In this document: piece after piece, positions 1 through 6,602 of the stretch
Position numbering within the stretch: the stretch's first letter is position 1
How the letters are laid out: every line of letters begins with the position of its first letter
Source of the DNA: DASPTB01 sp035623615
Lineage (GTDB): Bacteria; Actinomycetota; UBA4738
Direction: 5' to 3'
Assembly: GCA_035623615.1 (NCBI GenBank)
Contig: DASPTB010000001.1
Span: 1 to 9,434, forward strand
Length of the DNA: 9,434 nucleotides
The notes under the pieces: model-generated
The model's input: the letters and a program-made list of their open reading frames with translations, nothing else
Told to the model about the DNA's origin: nothing
The model's database searches: none
Program-made: the position numbers and the translations under genes

Positions 1-146
1 TCACCAACCTCGCGGGACGGGAGGCGACGCATCAGCAGGTCCTCGCGGCGGCGGCGGGCGCGACGGCGGGACTTCGTGCGATCCTGAATGCCGTCGTCCC
101 GCTGGCGGCGACGCCGGACGAGGGGACCGAGGACCGGGAAACATGA
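1..146 (+). CDS. C-terminal fragment of an unrecognised protein
   Basis: An open frame enters from the left edge (first full codon at 3) and stops at TGA 144-146, giving the last 47 residues of a protein. Third codon positions are overwhelmingly G or C, as in the confident genes here, which supports real coding. The fragment begins TNLAGREATHQQ, continues as an Ala-rich, probably helical stretch (around ATAGLRAILNAVV) and ends in an acidic, polar tail (DEGTEDRET). I do not recognise the family. The stop lies 22 nt before ahcY, so the two genes are probably co-transcribed. In several actinobacteria the genes before ahcY are phosphosugar isomerase/mutase genes, but this tail does not visibly match them, so no function is assigned. 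Confidence 0.6.
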   Translation, partial: TNLAGREATHQQVLAAAAGATAGLRAILNAVVPLAATPDEGTEDRET

Positions 147-168
147 CACCACACCACGGGGAGGACGC

Positions 169-1425
169 ATGGACTGTGACGTGAAGGACATCGGGCTGGC
201 CGAGGTCGGGCGGTCGCGCATCGAGTGGGCGAACGGCGAGATGCGGGTGCTGGGGCTCGTGCGGGAGCGGTTCGAGAAGGAGCGCCCGCTCGCGGGCGTC
301 CGCATCGGGGCCTGCCTGCACGTGACGACCGAGACGGCGAACCTCGCTCGGACGCTCGTTGCCGGGGGCGCCGAGGTGTTCCTGTGCGCCTCGAACCCGC
401 TGTCGACGCAGGACGATACCGCCGCCGCGCTCTGCGAGGACGACGGCATCGCGGTGTTCGCGATCAAAGGCGAAGACAACGAGACGTACTACCGCCATCT
501 GGCGGCTGTGCTCGACCGCCATCCGCAGATCACCATGGACGACGGCTGCGACCTGGTGACGATGCTGCACAAGGAGCGCCGGGAGCAGCTCCCCGAGATG
601 GTCGGCGGCACCGAGGAGACGACGACGGGCGTGATCCGTCTGCGGGCCATGGCCGAGCAGGGCGTGCTCGCCTACCCCGTCGTGGCGGTGAACGACGCGA
701 ACACGAAGCACCTGTTCGACAATCGGTTCGGGACGGGACAGTCGACCATCGACGGAATCGTGCGCGCGACGAACGTGTTGCTTGCCGGCCGCGCGGTGGT
801 CGTCTGCGGTTACGGGATGTGCGGGCGCGGCGTGGCCCTGCGGGCCCGCGGGCTCGGCGCGCGCGTGATCGTCACCGAGGTCTCGCCGCTGTCGGCGCTC
901 GAGGCGGTCATGGAGGGTTACGAGGTCATGCCCATTCGCGAAGCCGCGCGCGTCGGCGACGTCTTCGTGACCGTCACCGGCGACACGAGCGTGCTCGCCC
1001 GCGAGCACTTCGACCTGATGAAGGACGGGGCGATCCTCGCCAACTCCGGCCACTTCGACGTCGAGATCGACAAGGAGGCCCTGGCCGAGTCGGCGACCGA
1101 GGTGCGCCGCGTGCGGGAATTCGTCGACCAGTACGTGATGGCCGACGGGCGCAAGATCAACCTCCTCGCGGAGGGCCGGCTCGTCAACCTCAGTGCCGCG
1201 GAAGGACATCCGGCCGCGGTGATGGACATGTCGTTCGCCAACCAGGCGCTCTCGGTCGAGCACATCGTCAAGCAGGGGCGCGACCTGACCGTGGCCGTTC
1301 ACGGCGTGCCGCAGGCCATCGACGCGGAGGTCGCCCGCCTCAAGCTCATCGCGATGGGCGTGGAGATCGACGAGCTCACCGACGAGCAGGTCGCCTATCT
1401 CCATTCCTGGGAGCAGGGAACCTGA
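169..1425 (+). CDS. ahcY: Adenosylhomocysteinase (S-adenosyl-L-homocysteine hydrolase), short archaeal/Thermotoga type
   Basis: AhcY is a cytoplasmic NAD-dependent enzyme that reversibly splits S-adenosylhomocysteine into adenosine and homocysteine, relieving product inhibition of methyltransferases. The 418-residue protein shows the family landmarks: CLHVTTETANL (H51), MDDGCDL (D125), TEETTTG (E149-E150), NDANTKHLFDN (K180, D184, N185), the Rossmann loop GYGMCGRG at 214-221 with E237 ending the second strand, NSGHFD at 292-297 and AEGHP at 344-348. The start is ATG 169, behind a strong GGGGAGGA site at 158-165; an in-frame extension back to 88 would overlap the previous gene and lacks a site. 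The GYG.CGRG loop and an ending at ELTDEQVAYLHSWEQGT match the short archaeal/Thermotoga form. The roughly 490-residue actinobacterial form carries an extra insert and a C-terminal Lys/Tyr tail that reaches the neighbouring subunit's NAD. Identity is near certain; the subtype is a recollection-based comparison. Confidence 0.96.
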   Translation: MDCDVKDIGLAEVGRSRIEWANGEMRVLGLVRERFEKERPLAGVRIGACLHVTTETANLARTLVAGGAEVFLCASNPLSTQDDTAAALCEDDGIAVFAIKGEDNETYYRHLAAVLDRHPQITMDDGCDLVTMLHKERREQLPEMVGGTEETTTGVIRLRAMAEQGVLAYPVVAVNDANTKHLFDNRFGTGQSTIDGIVRATNVLLAGRAVVVCGYGMCGRGVALRARGLGARVIVTEVSPLSALEAVMEGYEVMPIREAARVGDVFVTVTGDTSVLAREHFDLMKDGAILANSGHFDVEIDKEALAESATEVRRVREFVDQYVMADGRKINLLAEGRLVNLSAAEGHPAAVMDMSFANQALSVEHIVKQGRDLTVAVHGVPQAIDAEVARLKLIAMGVEIDELTDEQVAYLHSWEQGT

Positions 1426-1429
1426 GAAG

Positions 1430-1487
1430 CGGCTCACCTCCTATCGAGGTCCGCCAGACGGAGCGGCGCAGGACGGGTGGCGAGCCG
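1430..1487 (-). terminator. Candidate intrinsic hairpin between convergent ahcY and the ABC operon
   Basis: An inverted repeat pairs 1430-1441 with 1476-1487 around a 34-nt loop. In the minus-strand transcript 11 of 12 positions pair, counting one G-U; in the plus-strand transcript that G-U becomes an A-C mismatch. This favours a terminator for the minus-strand ABC operon, starting just after its permease stop. Part of the loop can form a second small stem (1449-1452 with 1471-1474). No T-run follows on either strand, so Rho may still be needed. The assignment is tentative. Confidence 0.35.
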
Positions 1488-1494
1488 ACAGCGC

Positions 1495-2559
1495 TCAGGA
1501 GAGGCCGCGGCGAACCCACCAGAAGCACAAGCCCGACAGCGCGAGCGTGAGTCCGAGGAAGATCGCCAGCTCGGACCATTGCAACGGCCAGTAGCGACTG
1601 GCGGGTTGGTAGGTCACCACCTCGTGGTAGGTGACACCGATCTTCGCAATGCAATCCGACAGGATGCGCTGCGCATGGGCGGGGACCGCCTTGCTGATGA
1701 CGGTCGAGCCGCCGGGAGGCGGACCCTGGCCCGCGTCCATGCCGATCTGGGGGCAGGCCGTCGTGACGAGGTGCGCGGGGAGGGGATGACCGGCCGCGTC
1801 GACGATTCGCATCGAGTAGATCCACGCGTTCGGAAGGTTCGGAGCGTTGGGGAGCAGGGTCTGCGCTCCCGAGCCCACCGAGCCGAAGCCGACGGTCGCG
1901 AGGTTGAGCGCGTACCTCCGGACTACCGGCGCGATGAGGTTCGGTCGCACCCAGAAGGACACCGCCATGCGCACCGCGAGGAAGCCGACGAGGGTCGTGA
2001 CCATGGCGGGGAGGGTTCGCCGAATGAGAAGGCCCGCGGCGACCCCGAGTGCGAACGCGAACGCCGCATAGCCGACCGGCACCAGGCCGCGCTCGCCGAA
2101 CATCCCGGTGCCGAACCGGTCCATGGTCACGCGGTCGATCGGGCCGGACCACCAGGTCACCATCAGGCTGAACAGTCCGGCGGCGGCCATGCTGGCGAGA
2201 CCGACGACGGCGAGCTTCACGAGCAGCCATCGCGTGCGGGTGACGCTCTGGGTCCAGACGAGTCGATGCATGCCCGTCTCGAGCTCGCGGGCGATGAGCG
2301 GCGCTCCCCAGAACATGCCGATGATGCCCGGCGCGACGACCACGGCGGTGCCGATCAGACGCAACAGCTGGTAATGGGACTGGAACGCGTCGATGAGCTG
2401 CTGGCAGTCGGGGGCGCCGTGGCAGGTCGCGATCCCGCTCGTGTCGTACAGGTGGATCAGGTGCGGGCCCGTCACTCCGAGGACGACCGCCGTCACGGCG
2501 AGCGCCCCCGAGGCAACGATCGCCGGGGTGCGGAACTGGCGCCACGTCAGCCAGATCAT
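1495..2559 (-). CDS. ABC-2-like transporter permease subunit
   Basis: A 354-residue membrane protein that probably forms the transmembrane part of an exporter with the ATPase encoded just upstream. It opens with MIWLTWRQFR, an N-terminus common in actinobacterial ABC-2-type permeases. Hydrophobic segments lie near residues 12-30, 69-90, 113-136, 162-179, 184-204 and 330-350, giving about six membrane passes. The long hydrophilic stretch at about 205-328 is probably extracytoplasmic and has Cys at 269 and 303; the first outer loop has Cys at 46 and 52, so disulfides are possible. Its ATG (2559-2557) overlaps the ATPase stop in an ATGA, so translation is probably coupled. The substrate cannot be read from the sequence; related regulator-ABC units often respond to cell-envelope-active compounds, but that is family knowledge only. 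Confidence 0.85.
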   Translation of the reverse strand: MIWLTWRQFRTPAIVASGALAVTAVVLGVTGPHLIHLYDTSGIATCHGAPDCQQLIDAFQSHYQLLRLIGTAVVVAPGIIGMFWGAPLIARELETGMHRLVWTQSVTRTRWLLVKLAVVGLASMAAAGLFSLMVTWWSGPIDRVTMDRFGTGMFGERGLVPVGYAAFAFALGVAAGLLIRRTLPAMVTTLVGFLAVRMAVSFWVRPNLIAPVVRRYALNLATVGFGSVGSGAQTLLPNAPNLPNAWIYSMRIVDAAGHPLPAHLVTTACPQIGMDAGQGPPPGGSTVISKAVPAHAQRILSDCIAKIGVTYHEVVTYQPASRYWPLQWSELAIFLGLTLALSGLCFWWVRRGLS

Positions 2560-3452
2560 CGGCGCACCGCCAACGCCGGTCGGCGACCGCGATCCGTATC
2601 CGTCGCCTGACCCATGTAGGCGAGCACAAGATCCTCCAGTCCGACGTGCTCGACGGTCCAGGCCGGGTCGAGGATCGGTGCGTCGGTTCGAACGAGGAAC
2701 GTGCTCTGCCGGTCGGTATGGCTCGCCTGGATGATCTCCTCGTCGGAGGGGAGCCTGCGAGGATCTCGGCGGGGTCCGGTGAGCCGGTGATGCGACGCAA
2801 GCAGGTCGTCGACGATTCCCGTCAACTGCACGCGTGCGGCGGCGAGCACGATCAGGTAGTCGCAGACCCGTTCCAGGTCGGCCACCAGGTGGGAGGAGAG
2901 CACGACGGTGAGACCGTGCTCGGCGACCGACTCCATCAAGTCCTGCAGGAACTCGCGACGCGCCAGCGGGTCGAGGCTCGCGACCGGCTCATCGAGGATC
3001 AGCAGCTCGGGGCGTTTCGCGATCGCGAGCGTGAGCGCGAGCTGCGCGCGTTGCCCACCGGAGAGTTTCCCGGCGCGCTGCCTCGGATCCAGGCCGAGCC
3101 GATCGATTCGCCGGTCCGCGAGTGCCGCATCCCACGTCGGGTTGAGATGGGCGCCGAGCCGGAGGTGGTCGGCGACCGAGAGCGCCGTGTAGGTCGGCGT
3201 CTCCTGGGCCACGAACCCGACCCTGGCGAGTTCGGCCGGGCTGGCGGGCGGGCGCGTGCCCAACACCTCGATCGCGCCGGTCGTCGGCGCGAGCAGGCCG
3301 ACGACGAGCTGCATGAGCGTCGTCTTTCCCGCTCCGTTTGGACCGACGAGCCCGGCGACGTGCCCGGAGGGGATGTCGAGCGTGCAGTCCGAAAGCGCCC
3401 ACCGGCGCCCGTACCGCTTGCCCAGCCCGACGGCCTTCACGACCGATGTCAC
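2556..3452 (-). CDS. ABC transporter ATP-binding protein
   Basis: A 298-residue nucleotide-binding subunit that should power the adjacent permease on the cytoplasmic face of the membrane. Motifs in order are Walker A GPNGAGKTT (37-45), Q-loop Q83 in VAQETP, signature LSGGQ (130-134), Walker B LLILDEP (150-156), D-loop SLD (159-161) and the switch His188 in LSSHL. After about residue 215 there is a family-variable C-terminal extension of some 80 residues. I start it at GTG 3452-3450: this codon overlaps the regulator's TGA in a GTGA, has GGGAGG about 7 nt upstream, and puts the normal beta-strand start (TSVVKAVGLGKRYG) at the N-terminus. A longer frame to 3548 would add an Arg-rich stretch that is antisense-like and lies within the regulator gene. 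All catalytic residues appear intact. Confidence 0.93.
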   Translation of the reverse strand: MTSVVKAVGLGKRYGRRWALSDCTLDIPSGHVAGLVGPNGAGKTTLMQLVVGLLAPTTGAIEVLGTRPPASPAELARVGFVAQETPTYTALSVADHLRLGAHLNPTWDAALADRRIDRLGLDPRQRAGKLSGGQRAQLALTLAIAKRPELLILDEPVASLDPLARREFLQDLMESVAEHGLTVVLSSHLVADLERVCDYLIVLAAARVQLTGIVDDLLASHHRLTGPRRDPRRLPSDEEIIQASHTDRQSTFLVRTDAPILDPAWTVEHVGLEDLVLAYMGQATDTDRGRRPALAVRR

Positions 3453-3841
3453 GCTACGCCCTCCCGGGCGGCGGACCGAAAGGTGTCCTGGAAGAGGGCG
3501 TCGATGCTCTCGTCGTCGAGCCCGGCCCGGCGCGCCTTCGCGAACCATCGTTGGAGATCCTGCCGAAGCGGCCCGTAGGACGCGGCCGATCCGTCGCCGA
3601 GCGTCTTCGTCACGAACGTGCCGACTCCGGGCCGAGCCGCCACCAGACCCTCGTATTCGAGCTCCCGATAGGCCTTGAGCACCGTGTTGGGGTTGATCGC
3701 GATCCCCGCCACGACGTCCTTGACGGTGGGGAGCTGATCCCCGACGTCGAGCAGTCCGAGCCTGAGCGACCGTCGCACCTGATGGACCAGCTGCAGGTAC
3801 GGTGAAACACCGGAGTGCGTGTCCAGGTGGAACTCGATCAT
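3449..3841 (-). CDS. GntR-family transcriptional regulator, YtrA subfamily
   Basis: A 130-residue DNA-binding protein that probably represses its own operon. The winged helix-turn-helix spans about residues 14-78, with YLQLVHQVRRSL, the recognition region LPTVKDVVAGIAINPNTVLKAY and the wing ARPGVGTFV. Only about 50 residues follow, which is the short helical dimerisation tail typical of YtrA-type members, in contrast to the large ligand domains of FadR- or HutC-type proteins. Two ATGs compete at 3847 and 3841; the AAGGAG at 3853-3848 directly abuts the first but lies an ideal 6 nt before the second, so I chose 3841. As first gene of a GntR-ATPase-permease operon it matches the standard YtrA arrangement. 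The inducer is unknown. Confidence 0.9.
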   Translation of the reverse strand: MIEFHLDTHSGVSPYLQLVHQVRRSLRLGLLDVGDQLPTVKDVVAGIAINPNTVLKAYRELEYEGLVAARPGVGTFVTKTLGDGSAASYGPLRQDLQRWFAKARRAGLDDESIDALFQDTFRSAAREGVA

Positions 3842-3847
3842 CAGCAT

Positions 3848-3853
3848 CTCCTT
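3848..3853 (-). promoter_or_regulatory. Ribosome binding site deciding the GntR start
   Basis: The minus strand reads AAGGAG here, followed by ATGCTGATG. Its spacing to the second ATG (3841-3839) is 6 nt, against 0 nt to the first (3847-3845). This supports initiation at the second ATG and a protein beginning MIEFHLD. Confidence 0.75.
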
Positions 3854-3861
3854 GGATTGCC

Positions 3862-3881
3862 CTATATCTCTAGTTCTTTAG
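3862..3881. promoter_or_regulatory. Candidate YtrA/GntR operator, 20-bp partial palindrome
   Basis: The minus strand reads CTAAAGAACTAGAGATATAG, which has two-fold symmetry of the form CTA-N5-CTAG-N5-TAG centred at 3871/3872. It is an AT-rich island in GC-rich DNA. It covers the predicted transcription start of the GntR-ABC operon (about -5 to +15), the place where an autorepressor would block RNA polymerase. Symmetric sites at such positions are usual for YtrA-type regulators. The symmetry and position are seen; binding by this regulator is inferred. Confidence 0.55.
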
Positions 3882-3882
3882 A

Positions 3883-3912
3883 AACCTACGCTCCCCACAT
3901 CCGCCCTGTCAA
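3883..3912 (-). promoter_or_regulatory. Promoter of the GntR-ABC operon
   Basis: On the minus strand a perfect -35 box TTGACA (3912-3907) is followed after 18 nt by TAGGTT (3888-3883), which fits the actinobacterial TAnnnT -10 pattern. Transcription would start near 3876, giving a leader of about 35 nt with the AAGGAG site before the GntR start. The operator-like palindrome overlaps the start point. Confidence 0.6.
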
Positions 3913-3958
3913 GGGTGGGCCATGGCCTCTCCTTCGGAACTGCCATCATGCGGAGGTG

Positions 3959-4381
3959 GTGGAACCAGCGATCCATCGCATCTATGTCGAACACTGGCAG
4001 ATGCAGTGCTGCGGAGCCCCTTTCTCCGTCGGCTCGACGATTGAGTGGAACGTGCACGCCGTCGCGGACCGCGAGTACCTGGCTGCGGTCCTCGGCGAGG
4101 ACGAGGCAGGGCGGGTGACGGACGCCGAAGATCATCACGACGTGGACGAGCGCCCATCCCACCTGGCACGCGGCGTTGTGCGGTCGATCGATGCGGTGTT
4201 CTGCGAGTACGCACCCCGGACGGCCGGATCCCGGGAACTCTTCGTCGTTCCGGGGACCGGCGTCCTCGAGCCTCGCGAGACGGCCGATGGTTGGGAGGGC
4301 CGGGAGAAGGTGGGGGCCGGCCGGAAGTTCATCGGATACCTCGTCAACGTCGATGGCGCGCCCCGCGAACGGGAGGTCTGA
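3959..4381 (+). CDS. DUF6578-like protein of unknown function
   Basis: About 140 residues, soluble, with no signal peptide or membrane segment. The N-terminal IYVEHWQMQCCGAPFSVGS (residues 8-26 from the chosen start) carries a vicinal Cys pair at 17-18 and resembles my recollection of the small actinobacterial DUF6578 family, as does the later GVVRSIDAVFCEYAP. The His/Asp-rich DAEDHHDVDE (55-64) and the Cys pair could bind a metal, but this is speculation. The start is uncertain: GTG 3956 and GTG 3959 are both in frame and both very close to GGAGG at 3952-3956. The only in-frame ATG upstream (3815) would run through the divergent promoter and into the GntR gene. The gene is the first of the five-gene run, with the next start 3 nt after its stop, and is divergent from the GntR-ABC operon. 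Confidence 0.7.
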   Translation: MEPAIHRIYVEHWQMQCCGAPFSVGSTIEWNVHAVADREYLAAVLGEDEAGRVTDAEDHHDVDERPSHLARGVVRSIDAVFCEYAPRTAGSRELFVVPGTGVLEPRETADGWEGREKVGAGRKFIGYLVNVDGAPREREV

Positions 4382-4384
4382 GAG

Positions 4385-4798
4385 GTGCCGGGGTACACCG
4401 CGACCCCCGGTTCGGACGATCCGCTCGCCGAGTTCCGCGACGCGGGCCGGGTGCTCTTCTCGATGGGGCTCGTGAAGGGGAGCGAGGGCAACCTCTCGAC
4501 GTTCGACGGAGGCACCCTGCGGATCACGCGCACGGGGTGCGAGCTGGCCTCCCTCGAGGCAGGCGACCTCGTGGAAGGCTCTCTGGACGAGCCCGTGTCG
4601 GGCGAGTCGAGCGACGCGGAGGTCCACCGCGCCGCCTACCGGGAACGGGGCCCGGGGGCGTTGTGCCATGCGCATCCCCCGGGGACCGTCCCCGAGGGCG
4701 TCCCGGAATCGGGGGCGCACGGCGTCTACGCCTTCGCCCCGACCCTCGCCGCCGCGGTGGCGGAGGCGGTGCGTCTGGGGCGAGAATCAGGATCGTGA
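4385..4798 (+). CDS. Short class II aldolase/adducin-like protein
   Basis: A 137-residue protein with the class II aldolase/adducin fold signatures: GNLS (35-38), ITRTG (47-51), SSDAEVHRAAY (75-85), and the metal-site pair in CHAHPPG (H95, H97). A probable third metal ligand is H112 in AHGVYAFAPTLAAAV, matching the NHG-type motif. Known members (FucA, AraD, MtnB) have about 200-230 residues; here some 55-60 residues between HAHP and AHG are missing, a segment that in FucA holds substrate-contact and subunit-interface residues. FucA's catalytic Glu (SSE) is Asp here (SSD), as in AraD. The start is GTG 4385, 8 nt after GGGAGG (4371-4376). Its stop overlaps the mtnA start. Likely substrates are the MtnA product or a related pentulose phosphate; it may instead be inactive or regulatory. 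Confidence 0.8.
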   Translation: MPGYTATPGSDDPLAEFRDAGRVLFSMGLVKGSEGNLSTFDGGTLRITRTGCELASLEAGDLVEGSLDEPVSGESSDAEVHRAAYRERGPGALCHAHPPGTVPEGVPESGAHGVYAFAPTLAAAVAEAVRLGRESGS

Positions 4799-5916
4799 CC
4801 GGCTCCTCGGACTCCTCGGCCGGGCCCGGCGGCATCCCGGCCCCCGTGGCCTGGAGCGGGGGCGAGTTGGCCGTCCTCGACCAGCGCGCCCTCCCCGCCC
4901 GCGAGCGGTACCTGCGCTGCCGTGGCCCGGAGGACGTGGCCTCGGCGATCCGCTCGCTGGCCGTTCGGGGGGCCCCGCTGATCGGGGTCGCGGCCGCGTT
5001 CGGCGTCGCCCTCGCGGCGACGGGCTCGCACGGCGGCGGCGCCTCCGGCGCGGTGGAGGACATGTCGGCCGCTCGCGACCTGCTCGTCGCGACGCGGCCG
5101 ACGGCGGCGAACCTCGCCGTGGCCGCCGACCGGGTGCTCGAGGCCGGCCGGCGAGCGGCCGAGCACGGGCACAAGCGAGACGTTCGCGAGGCCGCGCTCG
5201 AGGAAGCCCGCGCGATCGGCCGCGAGGAGCAGCAGTCGTGCGTGGAGATGGGCCGGCGCGGTGCCGTGCTCGTTCCCGAGCATGGGAACATCCTCACGCA
5301 CTGCAACACCGGCGTGCTGGCGACCGGCGGGATCGGCACCGCGCTCGGCGTGATCGCGACCGCGCATCGGATGGGCAAACGGCTCCACGTCTGGGTGACC
5401 GAGACCCGGCCGCTGTGGCAGGGCGCGCGCCTGACGGCATGGGAGCTGCAGCGGCTCGGCATTCCGATGACGCTCGTTGCGGACGGTGCCGTGGGGTCGC
5501 TGATGGCGCGCGGTCTCGTCGACCTCGCGATCGTCGGCGCCGACCGGATCGCCGCCAACGGCGACACCGCCAACAAGATCGGGACCTATCCCATGGCGGT
5601 CCTGGCCGACCACAACGACATCGCGTTCGTCGTCGCGGCGCCGCGCTCCACGATCGACCCGGAGGCGCCGGACGGGACGGCCATCGTCGTCGAGGACCGC
5701 GACGAGGCCGAGGTCACGCGGCCGCTCGGCCTCTCCATCGCGCCGAAGGGAACGCACGCGGTCAACCCCGCCTTCGACATCACGCCGGCGTCGCTGATCG
5801 ACGCCATCGTCACCGAGGCCGGCGTCGTCCACCCACCATTCGCCTCCGGGCTGCGTAGGGTGCTCGGCAACGAACGGTCACCGGATCCGACACCCGAGAG
5901 GAGTGCTGTGGGATGA
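4795..5916 (+). CDS. mtnA: S-methyl-5-thioribose-1-phosphate isomerase
   Basis: MtnA converts the aldose 5-methylthioribose-1-phosphate to the ketose 5-methylthioribulose-1-phosphate in methionine salvage; some homologues also isomerise 5-deoxyribose-1-phosphate in the DHAP shunt. The 373-residue protein has AVLDQRALP (26-34), VRGAPLIGVAAAFG (57-70), HCNTGVLATGGIG with the catalytic Cys170, TETRPLWQGARLTAWEL (202-218), GADRIAANGDTANKIGT with the catalytic Asp250, and AVNPAFDITP (322-331). These separate it from the related eIF2B subunits. The start GTG 4795 overlaps the previous TGA in a GTGA; the N-terminus is slightly Ser/Gly/Pro-rich, and GTG 4846 is a less likely alternative. It ends in an ATGA overlap with the next gene. 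No phosphorylase or kinase that would make its substrate is in this window. Confidence 0.95.
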   Translation: MTGSSDSSAGPGGIPAPVAWSGGELAVLDQRALPARERYLRCRGPEDVASAIRSLAVRGAPLIGVAAAFGVALAATGSHGGGASGAVEDMSAARDLLVATRPTAANLAVAADRVLEAGRRAAEHGHKRDVREAALEEARAIGREEQQSCVEMGRRGAVLVPEHGNILTHCNTGVLATGGIGTALGVIATAHRMGKRLHVWVTETRPLWQGARLTAWELQRLGIPMTLVADGAVGSLMARGLVDLAIVGADRIAANGDTANKIGTYPMAVLADHNDIAFVVAAPRSTIDPEAPDGTAIVVEDRDEAEVTRPLGLSIAPKGTHAVNPAFDITPASLIDAIVTEAGVVHPPFASGLRRVLGNERSPDPTPERSAVG

Positions 5917-6602
5917 GCGACACCGTCCACGACGCGCCGGACCGCCCGCCGGTCCTGGTGCAGACCCGCTACGACCGCTTTCCCGCGACCGTGAAGGGAG
6001 CGTTCGTTCTGCGCGGCGGCGACGCGAACCCACATCTGGCCCGGCTGGTGCGGGCCGGCATCGACCTCGTCCCCGAGGGCCAAGTCAAAGAGATCCCGAT
6101 GGGCGACATCCGGGTCGACGTCGCCCCGGCGAAGGACCTGTACGTGCCGTTCGAAGTGGGGATCACCGATCTCAACCCGGGGTGGTTCGTCATCGCCTCG
6201 GACATGCAGATCGACGGGGGGGACGTGCTGCGCTCGGCGAGTCGGCCGTTCTCCGTCCCGTGGCCTCGCGGCGAGGTACGCACGGGGTCGACACCGGTGG
6301 ACGCGACGACACGCGTCGGCGGCCGCACGGTGCGGGTCGAGCGCGTCGACCTGAAGAACGACCGGACGATCGTGGTGTGGCGCGAGGAGGAGGGGCCGGA
6401 GGGCGGCGAGGTCATCCGCGCGGAGGTGACGGCCGGCGGCGGGGCGCTCGCCGCCGTCCCGGACCCGTCGCAGGAGGGGCGTCTCGGCGAACGCAAGTCG
6501 ATCTTCTATCCGGCGTCGCGTGACGTGAACCTCCTCGCGCTATCGTTCGCGCTGGACTCGGGTGAGCGGTCGGAGCCCGTCGAGGCCCGCCTGAGCACGT
6601 GA
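5913..6602 (+). CDS. Conserved-looking beta-rich protein of unknown function
   Basis: A 229-residue protein without signal peptide or membrane segment, so probably cytoplasmic. I do not recognise the family. The first half (about 15-125) alternates short strands and turns with conserved-looking FVLRGGDANPHLARLVRAG and GDIRVDVAPAKDLYVPFEVG. The second half (about 135-229), with RTVRVERVDLKNDRTIVVWREE and VNLLALSFALDSGERSEPVEARL, has the strand pattern of a small immunoglobulin-like or beta-sandwich domain, loosely like DUF4352/DUF5643. It has no Cys and no obvious catalytic motif. ATG 5913 follows a good GAGAGGAG (5896-5903) and overlaps the mtnA stop; its own stop overlaps the lipoprotein start. 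This implies co-expression with mtnA but not a shared pathway. Confidence 0.8.
   Translation: MSDTVHDAPDRPPVLVQTRYDRFPATVKGAFVLRGGDANPHLARLVRAGIDLVPEGQVKEIPMGDIRVDVAPAKDLYVPFEVGITDLNPGWFVIASDMQIDGGDVLRSASRPFSVPWPRGEVRTGSTPVDATTRVGGRTVRVERVDLKNDRTIVVWREEEGPEGGEVIRAEVTAGGGALAAVPDPSQEGRLGERKSIFYPASRDVNLLALSFALDSGERSEPVEARLST

Noticed and set aside
1..1437. Long minus-strand open frame opposite ahcY
   Set aside because: It is antisense to a well-supported ahcY, rich in Arg/His/Val with no recognisable domain, and results from the high GC content.
3453..3548. N-terminal extension of the ABC ATPase to 3548
   Set aside because: The added residues are Arg-rich and overlap the GntR gene; the GTG at 3452 has a good ribosome site, a GTGA overlap and the normal domain start.
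3857..3884. Plus-strand promoter TTGCCC-N16-TAGAAA for the five-gene run
   Set aside because: The match is weak, and the segment is better explained as the minus-strand operator and leader; a plus-strand promoter must exist nearby but cannot be fixed.
3918..3927. 10-bp palindrome GGCCATGGCC between the divergent operons
   Set aside because: Short GC-rich palindromes like this are expected by chance here, and it coincides with no promoter element.
3815..3958. ATG 3815 as start of the DUF6578-like gene
   Set aside because: It would place coding sequence over the start of the divergent GntR gene and its promoter and operator, and the added residues do not look like the family.
4045..4794. Plus-strand open frame running from inside the DUF6578-like gene into the mtnA frame
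   Set aside because: It crosses two supported genes in another frame, is Arg/Gly-rich low-complexity sequence, and MtnA homology begins only after GTG 4795.
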